Of a stretch of DNA of 64,000 bases, positions 47,337 to 57,576 are shown piece by piece. The notes under the pieces are model-generated. The model was not told the DNA's origin. It ran no database searches and saw nothing but the letters and a program-made list of their open reading frames with translations. The DNA is from Saprospiraceae bacterium (lineage in GTDB: Bacteria; Bacteroidota; Bacteroidia; Chitinophagales; Saprospiraceae), in NCBI GenBank assembly GCA_016714765.1, contig JADKCF010000044.1, forward strand, positions 16,001 to 80,000, read 5' to 3'. The translations under genes and the position numbers were made by a program. Positions within the stretch are counted from its first letter, which is position 1. The number at the start of each line of letters is the position of its first letter.

Positions 47337-48011
47337 TGATGAAATATTATTTATTGTATCAAAGAAATAATTGGTGCGGTCTTGGTTATATAGATGAGCC
47401 ATCAGAGAGAATGTTTATTTACCAAGAGTTTATTGAAAGCCTTAGCCCTTGGCAAGACGCTAATAATCCAGAAAAATTTAAACATATTAATTCCTAATCC
47501 TATCGAGTTGGATTTTTTAAAAGTTACATCAGGAAAACTACCTCAAAATATTTATACTACTGGTGGTGATAAACTCCCAAGGGGTTCTATAATCAAACGT
47601 TTTTTATATGAACATTTAATCAGTTTGATTTCATTTGCACCCACATATTATATTTCCAATAAGCTAAGGCGAGAAAAATATGAAGATTTTTATTATTGCC
47701 TCTTCAATGATATATCTGATAATATAGATTTTCCTAACTCTACTTTTAAGGGATATTTAAAGGTATCTGATGATTACGAATATTTCAAAGCTAATTCGAT
47801 CGAAGATTTACTTATTAAATCAAAAGAAAAATATAATTATTCATCATATTATGACATAGTTAAATTTAAGAATGATTCTCCACAGTATGATATTTTTGGA
47901 CTTTTTCATATTGATTTAAATATCTATTTTTCAGAAAAAGTAAAAGAAGTTTTTCAAAAACTAAAAGTAAAGGAAGAATTTAAAGATGCAGAAGTAAAAT
48001 TTGAATATTAA
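47336..48011 (+). CDS. Immunity-protein-like gene (possible Imm43-type), one-base frameshift
   Basis: It starts MMKYYLLYQRNNWCGLGYID at 47336. The frame closes after KFKHINS but resumes in another phase (NPIELDFLKVTSGKLPQNIY) to 48011. One surplus C near 47507 explains this, giving 224 residues. The tail YDIFGLFHIDLNIYFSEKVK followed by VFQKLKV resembles the end of Bacteroidota immunity proteins of polymorphic toxin systems (a D-(I/V)-F...SEK-hydrophobic pattern). This is a resemblance by eye only. No toxin gene is recognised next to it. Very AT-rich. It follows repeat copy 2 and is coupled to the 35-codon frame. Confidence 0.5.
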
Positions 48012-48122
48012 AAAGAGATAAAAATACGATTGCACGACACAGGCCACTTTCCTCTAGGCTTATTTCAAATTGTTCTGAAAATGGTAAAACAAAAACCCAA
48101 AAACCAGTCAATACTTGAGTAA

Positions 48123-48275
48123 GGTAGAGAAGAGTGGAACAATCAAACAGACAAAGCCAGAGAGACCGGTGATGAATCATTGGAAAGAGGATATTGCCAT
48201 AATATTGGATTTGATGGCATCAGTGACAAGGTAGCCTATTGGTATATCGATGCAGGTTCAGCTCAATCTTCATAA
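48123..48275 (+). pseudogene. 5' side of a broken orphan-family gene fragment
   Basis: The open frame EEWNNQTDKARETGDESLER and CHNIGFDGISDKVAYWYIDA ends GSAQSS. Its last part matches YFYVDAGSAHDG of the gene at 46154-46960. The homology ends at GCTCA (48265). The continuation, LLKGLSDSGIKIKHVEIQEL, is found 6.1 kb away at 54345. No start codon is evident and the upstream 48012-48122 contains nothing recognisable. Confidence 0.55.
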
Positions 48276-48329
48276 TAAGACTAGAATATGCTGTGAGTCA
48301 CAAATTCTTTTTGTGAAAAGCCAAAAGTG

Positions 48330-50452
48330 CTACATCTTTAGTATTTTTTTATAAATAGGCGAAAAGCCGCTGACTTCAATTTTTAAAATGTAAATACCTT
48401 GATGATTATAATATTTAGAAATATCTTCTACAACATGTTGATCATTTATATTTAGCTTTTTAAGTATCGGATATACTACGGAAATGGTGTGGATAGGTAA
48501 GTCAGTCTCAATCTTTATTTGATCAATGAATGGGTTGGGACTTATTGTCAGACGTTTATCTTCGTCTGAGACACCTGATATTCCAGTACAAATACAATCA
48601 TCGCTTACGACGTCCATAATAGTATTTTGGTTCAAGTCATCACATGGACTCCCGGGCTCTTTCATACCTTTACACATATCTAAAGCATCACAAGTACCAT
48701 CGCTATCATCATCTTGGAAAATACCTTTACAAATACAATCAACCTGTATTTTATCATCTTTAGTACAGACATCATTGTCATCGCAAATACTTCCTGGCTC
48801 TGATCCACTAGGACATTTGTCATTTTCATCACAGGTGCCATCGCCATCCTCATCTTGAAAATACCTTTACAAATACAATCGACCTGTATTTTATCATCTT
48901 TAGTACAGACATCATTGTCATCGCAAATACTTCCCGGCTCTGGACCAAAAGAACATTTGTCATTTTCATCACAGGTGCCATCGGCATCTTCATCTTGGAA
49001 AATGCCTTTACATGTACAATCGACTTGTATTTTATCATCTTTAGTACAGACATCATTGTCATCGCATAAAGTCCCAATATTTGCATCATATGCAATGCAA
49101 AAACCTTGTTCCATGCAATCACTCATTTTAAAATTTCCATTTGTATTACTAATAGGTGTTATATAATTAATGGTAGGCATGGCTGTTAAATCTACTTTAT
49201 CTTGAAAATATCTGGCTGTCATGTCAGCTATATTAGTTCCCTGGGTAAATAAATAATATGATGGATCTATATATGATTTGAATTTATCATAACTTGATGA
49301 AATATTATCAAAGTTTATTTCTGAAATGACATTGCTTAATTCACCGCTACCCAATATAAACGGTTTTGCTGCGGATGTATCTAAAACAGCATGTCCTCCA
49401 CCGCATACCACAAAACTAAGATAATCAATATTAGCATTTTTAAATCTAGGTATCACATCTTTTACACCATTGCAATACATTGACTGATTTTCTAAATCAA
49501 GTAACCAACCAGAGTGATATCTAATTAAGTTATCCATCAAACCGTGAAAGTGGATGACTCTGACTTTGTCATCAGTGCCAATGAGCTCACCAAATGGATT
49601 ATTAGTATTGGGACCATCAACAGGGTACGCAGAAGCCCACATAGACATGGCTCTCATTGTATACGTCTTTTGGCGCATATTGTCTTTTACTAAGTAGTTT
49701 ATATCTTTTAGTTTATTATAAGGAGACATCAGGCTATCATAATTACTAGGATTTCCTAAACCCAAATGCATAATCATGTGTGAACCATAGCTTTGACCTA
49801 GTCCATAAAATTCGTTTGGATCTACATTGTATGTATTGGTGTGGAAGGACATGAATTTTGCTGCTGCTGTAGCTACTTGAGCACCTAGATAAACTGAAGA
49901 AGGAAAAATTACTTTAGATTGATTAAATATATTAATATTCATTTCCCTAATTAGGTATTTTGATTCTTCTGTTTGATTAATATTTGGATTTTCAAAATAA
50001 GCTACTACATATCCCTTCATAAGATAGTGAGTCGCGGTGGTCAAAAAAGGAAATTCAGAAAGATTTGCATTTGCCCCTCCAATGGAGATAAGTACACAAG
50101 GCCTTTTGGCTGTAGTTGGTGTTAAAGGTTTTAGAATGATCATTTTAAGATCTTCTAAATATTCATTTTTAAAATCAAAATTCTTAGTAAATTTTTCCAT
50201 CGCAATTTCCACATTTCCGATGATTTGGGTTTTACCATCACTTGAAACTTCACCCATTACTTTTGCATACCGCATAGTGGAATAAAAATCTTTTTCAGCA
50301 TTACTCATACCTTGATTGACTGTAGTAACAGGAACACAAAAATACTTCTCATTAGTTCTGATGAAATCGTCGATATCTGAATTAATATAAGTTCTTTGTG
50401 AAAAAGAAATTGCAGATAAAAGCAGCATAAAAACTAAATTGATTGTTCTCAT
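48330..50452 (-). CDS. T9SS-exported alpha/beta-hydrolase-like protein with Cys-rich repeats (one-base frameshift)
   Basis: A signal peptide (MRTINLVFMLLLSAISFSQR) leads into an alpha/beta-hydrolase-like domain: YGLGQSYGSHMIMHLGLG gives a G-x-S-x-G nucleophile elbow (about residue 220), and a late His lies in VVCGGGHAVLDT. Then come three copies of a 47-residue Cys/Asp-rich calcium-type repeat (CDDNDVCTKDDKIQVDCTCK, DEDADGTCDENDKC). A type A sorting domain ends it (ISPNPFIDQIKIETDL to ILKM). The frame is lost near 48862, where TTTTCAAGATG stands for TTTTCCAAGATG of the sister repeats. Restored length is 707 residues. A secreted esterase or lipase role is inferred. It lies downstream of the LytTR regulator. 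Confidence 0.78.
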
Positions 50453-50477
50453 TTTTATTATATTTTATATTTAAGAA

Positions 50478-50485
50478 CAAAATTA
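50478..50485 (-). promoter_or_regulatory. -7 element (TAATTTTG) for the T9SS hydrolase-like gene
   Basis: It lies 26 bases before the ATG at 50452, in the 105-base gap behind the response regulator. Confidence 0.45.
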
Positions 50486-50557
50486 TTGCTTAAATCTGCA
50501 CAAAAACCAAGACGCTCATTTTTGGTAGGAATTGGGAGACCATCGGTATATTAGAGT

Positions 50558-51302
50558 TCATTTATGGCTCAACCATTGTAAGAATTCGTTTTTTCTTCTT
50601 CTCGAAACTGTGATTTCTATATTGTTACTCAATATTACAGAGCTATTATCTCCTTTTAAATATCTTTTATATAAATCTTATGTACAATATAACTGGAATG
50701 AATTCTAAAAAAATATCTTTTGGTAATATATTTTCAAATTCACCTATATATTGAGATGCCGTATATTGTTTATTGTCAACTGTATATATAGTTGTATATT
50801 CTTTTTGTGCCTCCAGATAAAGGACATCACCCAACTGAATCACATCTATAGAATTTAACCCAGGTACTAATATATGATTTGATGATATGCTTTTCATGGA
50901 TTCCAAAACTTGCTGTACTGAATTCTTAGTGAGCTGAGTATTCGATTTTATGGCCAATTCAGCCTTTTTTAATGCTTGGACTAAATCAGATATTCCTATA
51001 GGCTTGATTAAATATTCAATTGCAGAGATTTTTATGGCCTTAAGCGCATAGTGATCAAATGCTGTCGTAAAAATGATTTGGAAATCATAAGAATCTAAAC
51101 GCTCCAACAAATCAAATGCTGAAAGATTTTGTAATGCGATATCCAAAAGAACAATGTCAGGTTTTGTGCTTTCTAACAATTTAATAGATTCTTCTACACT
51201 TGCCGACTCCCCTATGATTTCTAGACCAAAACAATATTCATTTATGATTGTCTTCAAAACTTCTCGAGCATGGAACTCATCGTCAATTATTACAATTTTC
51301 AC
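50558..51302 (-). CDS. LytTR family response regulator (two one-base frameshifts in the 3' part)
   Basis: The receiver domain has MKIVIIDDEFHAREVLKTII, phospho-acceptor Asp in KPDIVLLDIALQNLSAFDLL, Thr/Ala switch in IIFTTAFDHYALKAI and the Lys in YLIKPIG. The LytTR DNA-binding domain begins at about residue 145. The frame breaks at a run of T/A near 50704 (KDIF-FRIHSSYIVHKIYIK in the next phase) and again near 50655. The conserved end NNIEITVSRRRKNEFLQWL runs to 50558. Restored length is 248 residues. It is encoded 11 bases after the sensor kinase, its likely partner. Target genes may include the adjacent T9SS protein (inference). Confidence 0.85.
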
Positions 51303-51313
51303 ACATTTATATT

Positions 51314-54246
51314 TTAGTCATTAATTATTATCGTTATCATCAAGCTTGTACCTTTTCCATTTTCGTTAAAAAAAGGAGGGTATATATAATCGAAAGAAAC
51401 CAAATACAAACCTTGTTGAGAAAATGCCATCATTCTTTCTTTTGTTATTTCAGTACCACGCGATATGTGATGATTTGTGTTATTTAAGGTATTGCCATCT
51501 TTTTGTATGTGAATCCCATGCCCATTATCGTGTATGTAAATATTCATAATCCTATCTTTAAATTCAAAAATTATCAACAATTTTGGTTGGTGTTTCAAGC
51601 CATTCAACCCGTGTATGATTGCATTCTCCAAAAAAGGCTGTATGATCATAGATGGAATTTCTAAATTTAAATCTAAATCATCTTGGATAATAAATTGATA
51701 ATCTAAAGTATTATGAAATCTTAAATTTTCTAATTCCAAATATTTATTTAATAACAGTAATTCCTGTCTTAAGGGTAAATAATTATTTCTTGATGATTCT
51801 AAAATTAGACGTAGTAATTTATTAAAACTATTCAAATAATCACTTGCCTCCATTGGACTTCTGTTTACAATATAACTTTGTATCGATGTCAATACATTAG
51901 AAACAAAATGGGGATTAAGTTGATTTTGTAATGCTGCAATTTCACTTTCAGACATTCGTTTATACAACGCTAGCTGGAGATCATTTTTTTGTTTAATTTT
52001 ATTTATATAGGCTTGGATTATTTTATAGAGAACAAATGAAACTAGGGTGAAAACACATAGATAAAACCAAATAGAGTGATACCAAAAATTTAATACTTTT
52101 ATAGTTTGTGAAATGCTTGATATGACTTGACCATCCGAATTTTCAGCAATTACTTCCAAAATATATGTACCTGAAGGTAACTTATGATAATGTATTTTTG
52201 ATGGATTAGTGATTTGATATTCCTTGTCATATCCCTTCAATTTATGCTTTATCAATATTTCTGTATTCAAATCATAGCAGGGAAGGCTATCTCCGTTGAA
52301 AAATAATTTTCATCTGCTTTCAGTATTGTAATTTTATCAAAATTAACAATAGAAGACTTTCCGAAATGAGATTCATTAAACTGCAATTGACAAAATTTGG
52401 GTAATGAGTCAGTATTATTTACAGCTTTAATGATGCCATCCTTTGATCCTAGATAAAATGTGTCATTCGAGGAGGCACACGTAATAATATTCCTATCTAC
52501 AAAATCTTTAAAATGATAAGTAAGCTGTTTTTCTGTTACATTATACAAAACACTGTTCGGTGTTAAAACACATAATTGTCCTTGTGAGTTAAGATAAATA
52601 TCTTTTATAAACACCGATTTCGAAAATCGTACTTTCTCTATTTTTGAATCATCAGACCTATATAATTCATTAGTTGAAGTCCATATCCATATACGATTTT
52701 TATGGTCTATAGTTATTTTATTTATAGCCTGACTTATTTTAGTTTCATTTAAACAATCATTAATATTATCATAAATCAAAACTCCAGACGGACCACCCAT
52801 CCAAAATAATTCTCGTTTTGCATCATATATTGAATGCGAGGCTCTAAAACGTGTAGGTATAAACTTACTAGTTTTACCTAAACTATCTACATGAATCATT
52901 CCATCATTTGTAGAAAGAACAATTCCACTTGCAGAAGATGAAATGTTTTTTATACTTGAATTGGAAAAATATCTTTTTCTACCTTCTTCACGATAAATTT
53001 TTAGTCCTGATATTGCCCCAAGATCTAAGTCGTCGTTGTTTAATGATATGACTACAAAATCATATCTTGCCTCGCCGATAACAACATACATAGTTTTTCC
53101 ATCCGGAGAAAGTTCTATGTTTTTTATAAATCCACTTGAGTTAAGTATTTTCCTCTTTATTTCTAAATTGTGTGCATCCAATTCGTAAATTTCACCAGTT
53201 GAATTTCCTACATATAAAAAATTATTGTATTTTTTTATTTGTGTTATTTGTTTATCATTTAGATTCTTAAAGATTGAGTTAAAATTACTCTTTTTTATAT
53301 AATATACACCTTCAAATCTAGACGATAGCCAAAGACTATTTTCACGATCGATCAAAATATTACGTACATAAAAATCATCTAAAAAATGATATGTTGGTAT
53401 TATTTCTAACTTTTGGTTTACAACTATTTTTTTCTTTTCAAAATAAAGACAAAATAAATTATTATTTAAAGGCTCAATTCTAAAGACATCTTTTTGGCCT
53501 AGAAAAATATCAGACAATTTTCTTTTTATTACTTTTTTATCATTAACTAATATGATTTCATTAGATACATCATTATACGCGATGAACTTATCAAAAGCTA
53601 TTACACCATGCTTCAAATGGGAAAAATAATGTAATCCGTTATTAGTTGTAATGAATTCTTTGAGATCATTTACTATATGTATATTTTCGGACCCTAATTT
53701 TTTGACGGGGAATAAATTATTTGGGATATATATTTCAAATTTATGGATCTCATTTTTTTCGTCAATCGTAAAATATGAAAGGAGTTGTTTGCCATTTATT
53801 TCTTGTTCTATCCAGTTGGTAAAATATATTTTTCTACTTTTGTTATAAGATATATGGGTGATTGGTTGAACATCTATGCCAGAAGTCTCATTGAAAATGC
53901 GATGTAATTTTTTGTCATTATAATTGTAATAAGTAAAAAATGAAGAATATGACAAAAACCAAATACGATCATGTTCGTCTTCATATATATCATAGAATTC
54001 TTGACTAGATATTTCTGTATTGTCGTTAAAATTTTTGATATTACAGCCATCAAATCTTGCAATTCCTCTTGAAGTTGCAAACCAAATTATGCCTTTTGAA
54101 TCCTGAAAAATTTTATAAACTGATCCTGAAGGCAAACCTATATTTGTGTTAAAATGCCTATATATCGGTTGTTGACTTTGAATACTAAAATTCAAAGTTA
54201 TTAAATAAAATAGTAAAAAATTATATTTTAAATAACTAAAATTCAA
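51314..54246 (-). CDS. LytS-type sensor histidine kinase with propeller sensor domain (one-base frameshift)
   Basis: A signal-like segment precedes a large two-component-regulator propeller (DSKGIIWFATSRGIARFDG; DRENSLWLSSRFEGVYYI). It is followed by a Y_Y_Y domain (HKLKGYDKEYQITNPSKIHY), one membrane helix (IWFYLCVFTLVSFVLYKII) and the LytS/YehU-type kinase. There the phospho-His is in LQNQLNPHFVSNVLTSIQSY, and the ATP site is NAIIHGLNG and IHDNGHGIHI. A one-base loss near 52268 splits it at the propeller/Y_Y_Y border (stop after IAFPAMI). Restored length is 977 residues. It senses an extracytoplasmic cue and phosphorylates the LytTR regulator. It is AT-rich and lies within the inserted 6.1-kb segment. 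Confidence 0.87.
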
Positions 54247-54288
54247 TTATTGCCTTGCTTTGATAAGTCATACTTAAAAAAAATAAGT

Positions 54289-54296
54289 CAAAAATA
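54289..54296 (-). promoter_or_regulatory. -7 element (TATTTTTG) for the sensor kinase gene
   Basis: It is 43 bases before the ATG at 54246. A TTG on the minus strand at 54320-54322 is 23 bases away, at the loose end of the usual range. Confidence 0.4.
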
Positions 54297-54344
54297 CAAA
54301 TATTATGTTTGTCATTACTCAATTATACATATTCGATATAGAAT

Positions 54345-54407
54345 CTACTCAAAGGTCTCAGTGATTCGGGTATTAAAATAAAACATGTTGAAATACAAGA
54401 ATTGTAG
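54345..54407 (+). pseudogene. 3' side of the broken orphan-family gene fragment
   Basis: Twenty codons LLKGLSDSGIKIKHVEIQEL and a TAG match the end of the gene at 46154-46960 (LLKGLSDSGIKIKHVEIQAL) almost perfectly. The matching 5' part is at 48123-48265, so a 6.1-kb segment separates the halves. Downstream sequence also matches that after 46960. Confidence 0.65.
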
Positions 54408-54456
54408 AGTATATTTGTGAGTCAATAATTCATATTCTTTTTATTAAAAAGATTAT

Positions 54457-56487
54457 ATGCAGTTTTCATCGATTACAAAAATATGGCTGGGTTTTATATG
54501 TTTATCTATAAATCTATTGCCTATATCATATGTCAGCACTGGAAATGTCCCTATAAAATATATTGTGCAGCTGAGCGGAAAGAGGGGTTAGGCACAGATT
54601 ATGGTGGCTTGATAAGTATCGATAAATCTAATGGTTCTAAAACATATTTTAATAAATGTAATTCCATTATCAGCCAATGTCATCACAGCCATAGCAGTAG
54701 ATAAAAAAGGACATAAATGGTTCGGGACTGAAAATAACGGAATTGTACAGTATGATGGACAAATCTGGAAATCACATATACTGAGTACTGACTTAAATGC
54801 CAATGGTGCGACAGATGTGGTTGCTGATGCCAATGATAATATCTGGGTAGCAACCAATAGTGGTCTGAAAAAATATAATGGAACCGTTTGGACTTCTTAT
54901 AAAAAGCGGCTCCATCGATTTTGTGAGGAGGTGTACTTTGGGTAGGTCTCGTTGGGCTTAGGAGTTTTGTGGGACTGCGAGTTATTTCTATCAATTGGGT
55001 ATTCCCACCACTAATATGTCGTCTATTACATGAAAAACGACGTAAATGGTTTAGTACGCCCAAAGGAGTAATCAAATATGACTAACACTGGGGTTTATGA
55101 TAAACTAACCTGGACTTCCACGATGAAGTCTTAAAAAACAGCTGCTCATGGAGGAATTTGGATTGCCTGGAGTTAGCAAATTTAGTGGCAATACCTGGGT
55201 GACTTTTACTTCTTCCAATTCAGGACTGAAAAGCAACCGTACTAGGGCTGTTTTGCCAAATGTAAATGGACAGATCTGGGCTGGTACAGTCGACGGCTTA
55301 TTTATATTGGACGGCACAACTTGGACCTTTAATGACCTTGCCCAAAACAATCTTTTGAACAATTATGTCCATGATGTATACATTGACAAAAATAATATAA
55401 AATGGATTACACAAACTGGCGTATTGCATCAATTAAATGGTGGGATATGGAAGTCGTTTCCTTTTCCTTCAGGATTCTAAGTTCTTCAGCTTCTTACATA
55501 ACCCAAGACTCTTTAGATAATATATGGATCGGAGTTCCCAATAGTGGCGTTCTCAAGTTTGATGGTTCGACTTTCACTTCCTATAATTTGATCCAAAAAG
55601 CGATGCCTTCCAATTTTATTTACCATGTATCGACAGACGTTAAAAATAATGTATGGATAAGCACATCTGAGGGATCGTAAATACAATGGTAATGATTGGA
55701 CATTGTTTTCATCTTCAAACTCGGCTTTGCCCAGTAGTAACATATCATGTGTAGTCATCGATAAAGAAGGTAAAAAATGGATAGGTACATCCAAAGGACT
55801 TGCGGTATTCGATGATGTCAATTGGACTACTTACACCACTAGTAATTCATCAATACCTTACAATTCAATTACAGATATTTATATTTCCACAGATCACGAT
55901 GTCTGGATAGGTACAAGTTTTTCAGTTGTGAAATTTGATGGTACCAATTGGATTAGTTATCCAGATATTTTTCCTTCTTCCCAATCAAATGTCCCTTTTA
56001 CCATAAAAGGAGATAAAGACAATACAATTTGGGTAGGAATGGCAGGTGGACTTGCTAAATATGATGGTTCATCATGGAAGACATTTACAACAGTCGATTC
56101 TGGCCTTACTGGAGAAATGGATATAGATAAAAATGGCAATAAGTGGCTGGTAACTTTTGAAGGGGGAATTTCGATTTTTTAATGAAGGTGGGATAGTAGC
56201 CACACAAGATATCGGAAGAATATAGATACACCATTAAATAACAATGTTATTCTATCTCCAAACCCTACTCATGACTTTCTTAATCTTACATTTCCTACTG
56301 GTCTATTAGAAAATGGTAAAGTGATAATTGCAGATATTAACGGCAATATTGTACATACCGAATACTATAATAATTCTATCGAAAAATTCAATCTTAGCAT
56401 ATATATAGATAAATTAAAATCCGGTGTTTATATTTGTACAATTATTAATAATGGTTATAATCAATCCAAACCTTTTATCAAACATTA
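54457..56487 (+). pseudogene. Degraded two-component-type propeller protein with T9SS type A tail
   Basis: ATG at 54457 begins MQFSSITKIWLGFICLSINL, a signal peptide. Many propeller repeats follow in several frames: GHKWFGTENNGIVQYDG, NDNIWVATNSGLKKYNG, NIWIGVPNSGVLKFDG, KKWIGTSKGLAVFDDVNW and NTIWVGMAGGLAKYDG. The tail ISPNP-like sorting domain (VILSPNPTHDFLNLTF) ends in KPFIKH at 56487. At least five frame changes and stops interrupt it, more than the one-per-gene rate seen elsewhere. It is therefore probably a true pseudogene, perhaps with consensus errors added. It is related by its ends to the mini-remnant at 47010. Confidence 0.7.
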
Positions 56488-56514
56488 AAATAGTACGATC
56501 ATGAAATGTAAAAT

Positions 56515-56670
56515 GATGTGCTGGCGTTCGTCATTGGCCAGGAATTGATTTTCCGGCATCAGATTTCCAACGTTCGTGAACAGCGTTTTATCAGGAAAGC
56601 ATTTGCGCAGCCCACATTTCGAACATTGCCGTGCCGCCACTCCACGGTTCGTACCAGTGAAGTCTACTTT
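56515..56670 (-). pseudogene. Fragment of a second GH30 gene
   Basis: On the minus strand 56590-56665 encodes HWYEPWSGGTAMFE and following bases that match the GH30 gene at 44435-44516 (HWYEPWSGGTAMFENVG) with small gaps. Bases 56515-56580 look like further scrambled GH30 sequence but the match is weak. No open frame survives. Confidence 0.55.
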
Positions 56671-56686
56671 TACGTATGTAAAAATA

Positions 56687-56733
56687 GACAGATTGTTTAA
56701 ACTTTATCATGGAAAAAAATTCGACCAATCTTA
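56687..56733 (+). repeat. Truncated third copy of the 181-bp repeat
   Basis: GACAGATTGTTTAAACTTTATC and the following ATG with about six codons match the start of copies 1 and 2; similarity is lost after about 47 bases. It abuts the stop of the minus-strand membrane protein gene. Confidence 0.75.
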
Positions 56734-56994
56734 TACTTTGGTCCCAAAAACTCGATTCAATAGACTGTGTGAATACATACCCGTTTCACGATAAATCCTG
56801 TACTGAAATGCCAGCTCCAGACCGATCATGCATATCACTCCATAAACCAGCAATACACTCCTTAGTATAATAAATGGTGATAAGTGTACATCCATAAAAG
56901 GTTCCAGAAAAATCCTTGCAATCGATATACCCGCTACGATCAGAAATGCCAATATCGCACTGGCACGGACTGTGGTATAGATGTCGTTTTTCAT
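56731..56994 (-). CDS. Small two-span membrane protein conserved in Bacteroidota
   Basis: The 87-residue protein starts MKNDIYTTVRASAILAFLIV and has two hydrophobic segments (AILAFLIVAGISIARIF; IILRSVLLVYGVICMIGLEL). A basic end (YRETGMYSHSLLNRVFGTKV) follows. The ATG at 56992-56994 overlaps the stop of the upstream gene by the ATGA arrangement, so the start at 57108 (an extension through the neighbour) is rejected. No function is known. Its 3' end sits at the border of the accessory island. Confidence 0.6.
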   Translation of the reverse strand: MKNDIYTTVRASAILAFLIVAGISIARIFLEPFMDVHLSPFIILRSVLLVYGVICMIGLELAFQYRIYRETGMYSHSLLNRVFGTKV

Positions 56995-57395
56995 TTTCCT
57001 GTTGCAATAGTGTATAGGCCAATATACAGGGGATTGGACCTTTCCATATTGATAAGTTGTTTTAAGATGTCTTTGCTTTTGTGGTATTGCTGGGTTTGAT
57101 ACAGGCAAGCAGCTTTTCTGAATAGTAATTCATGATAAATATTTTCATCTCTGAATTTATAGATGTTTTCGATAATGATAGTTTCAATTAGTTTGTCAAC
57201 CCTGGTTAAGTATCGTTCGTACCGGCCGACCTCAAATAAACACAAAAGATAGTCAATATCTATTTCCAGCCTGTCATCAAAGTATAATTCTGACAGAGCT
57301 TCCGGATTTTCTTCATAAAAGCGCACTTTTTCGCGATAAGCTGTTTCGCCCAATCTGAAATAACGGAGATAGACTTGACTTGAGTTAGTATTCAT
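56991..57395 (-). CDS. Hypothetical protein with TPR-like helices
   Basis: The 134-residue, mainly helical soluble protein has FRDENIYHELLFRKAACLYQ and QQYHKSKDILKQLINMERSN, a spacing like one tetratricopeptide pair. No signal peptide. It is translationally coupled to the small membrane protein (4-base overlap), so the two probably work together, perhaps as a membrane-bound scaffold. No named family was recognised. Confidence 0.6.
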   Translation of the reverse strand: MNTNSSQVYLRYFRLGETAYREKVRFYEENPEALSELYFDDRLEIDIDYLLCLFEVGRYERYLTRVDKLIETIIIENIYKFRDENIYHELLFRKAACLYQTQQYHKSKDILKQLINMERSNPLYIGLYTIATGK

Positions 57396-57576
57396 GTCTC
57401 ACAGAATATTTTAATTCAATAAATGTTTTCTATTTAAGAACTTTTGAATGCCAAAAATCAAAAAAATGAATAAAATCTAAACATTGACAAATATAATACG
57501 GCTTCGTCAGATTTAACTTCTAAAATAAGTCATTTTTTTGACACATTAAAAGTTTAAGGCGCTGGATGGGATAAAA

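Noticed and set aside
47336..48011. Complete polymorphic toxin-immunity locus
   Set aside because: The immunity resemblance is by eye and no toxin domain, Rhs or VgrG gene is present in the window.
50493..50504. Single iteron-like site (AATCTGCACAAA) upstream of the T9SS hydrolase-like gene
   Set aside because: One partial match without the 22-bp register, and spacing to the -7 element differs from that at the ATPase gene; chance is likely in AT-rich DNA.
45500..56800. Insertion sequence or prophage as cause of the island
   Set aside because: No transposase, integrase, terminal inverted repeats or phage structural gene was seen; only direct repeats and gene remnants.
56995..57108. Longer start of the small membrane protein at 57108
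   Set aside because: It would read through the coupled upstream gene in another frame; the ATGA overlap at 56991-56994 is the natural start.
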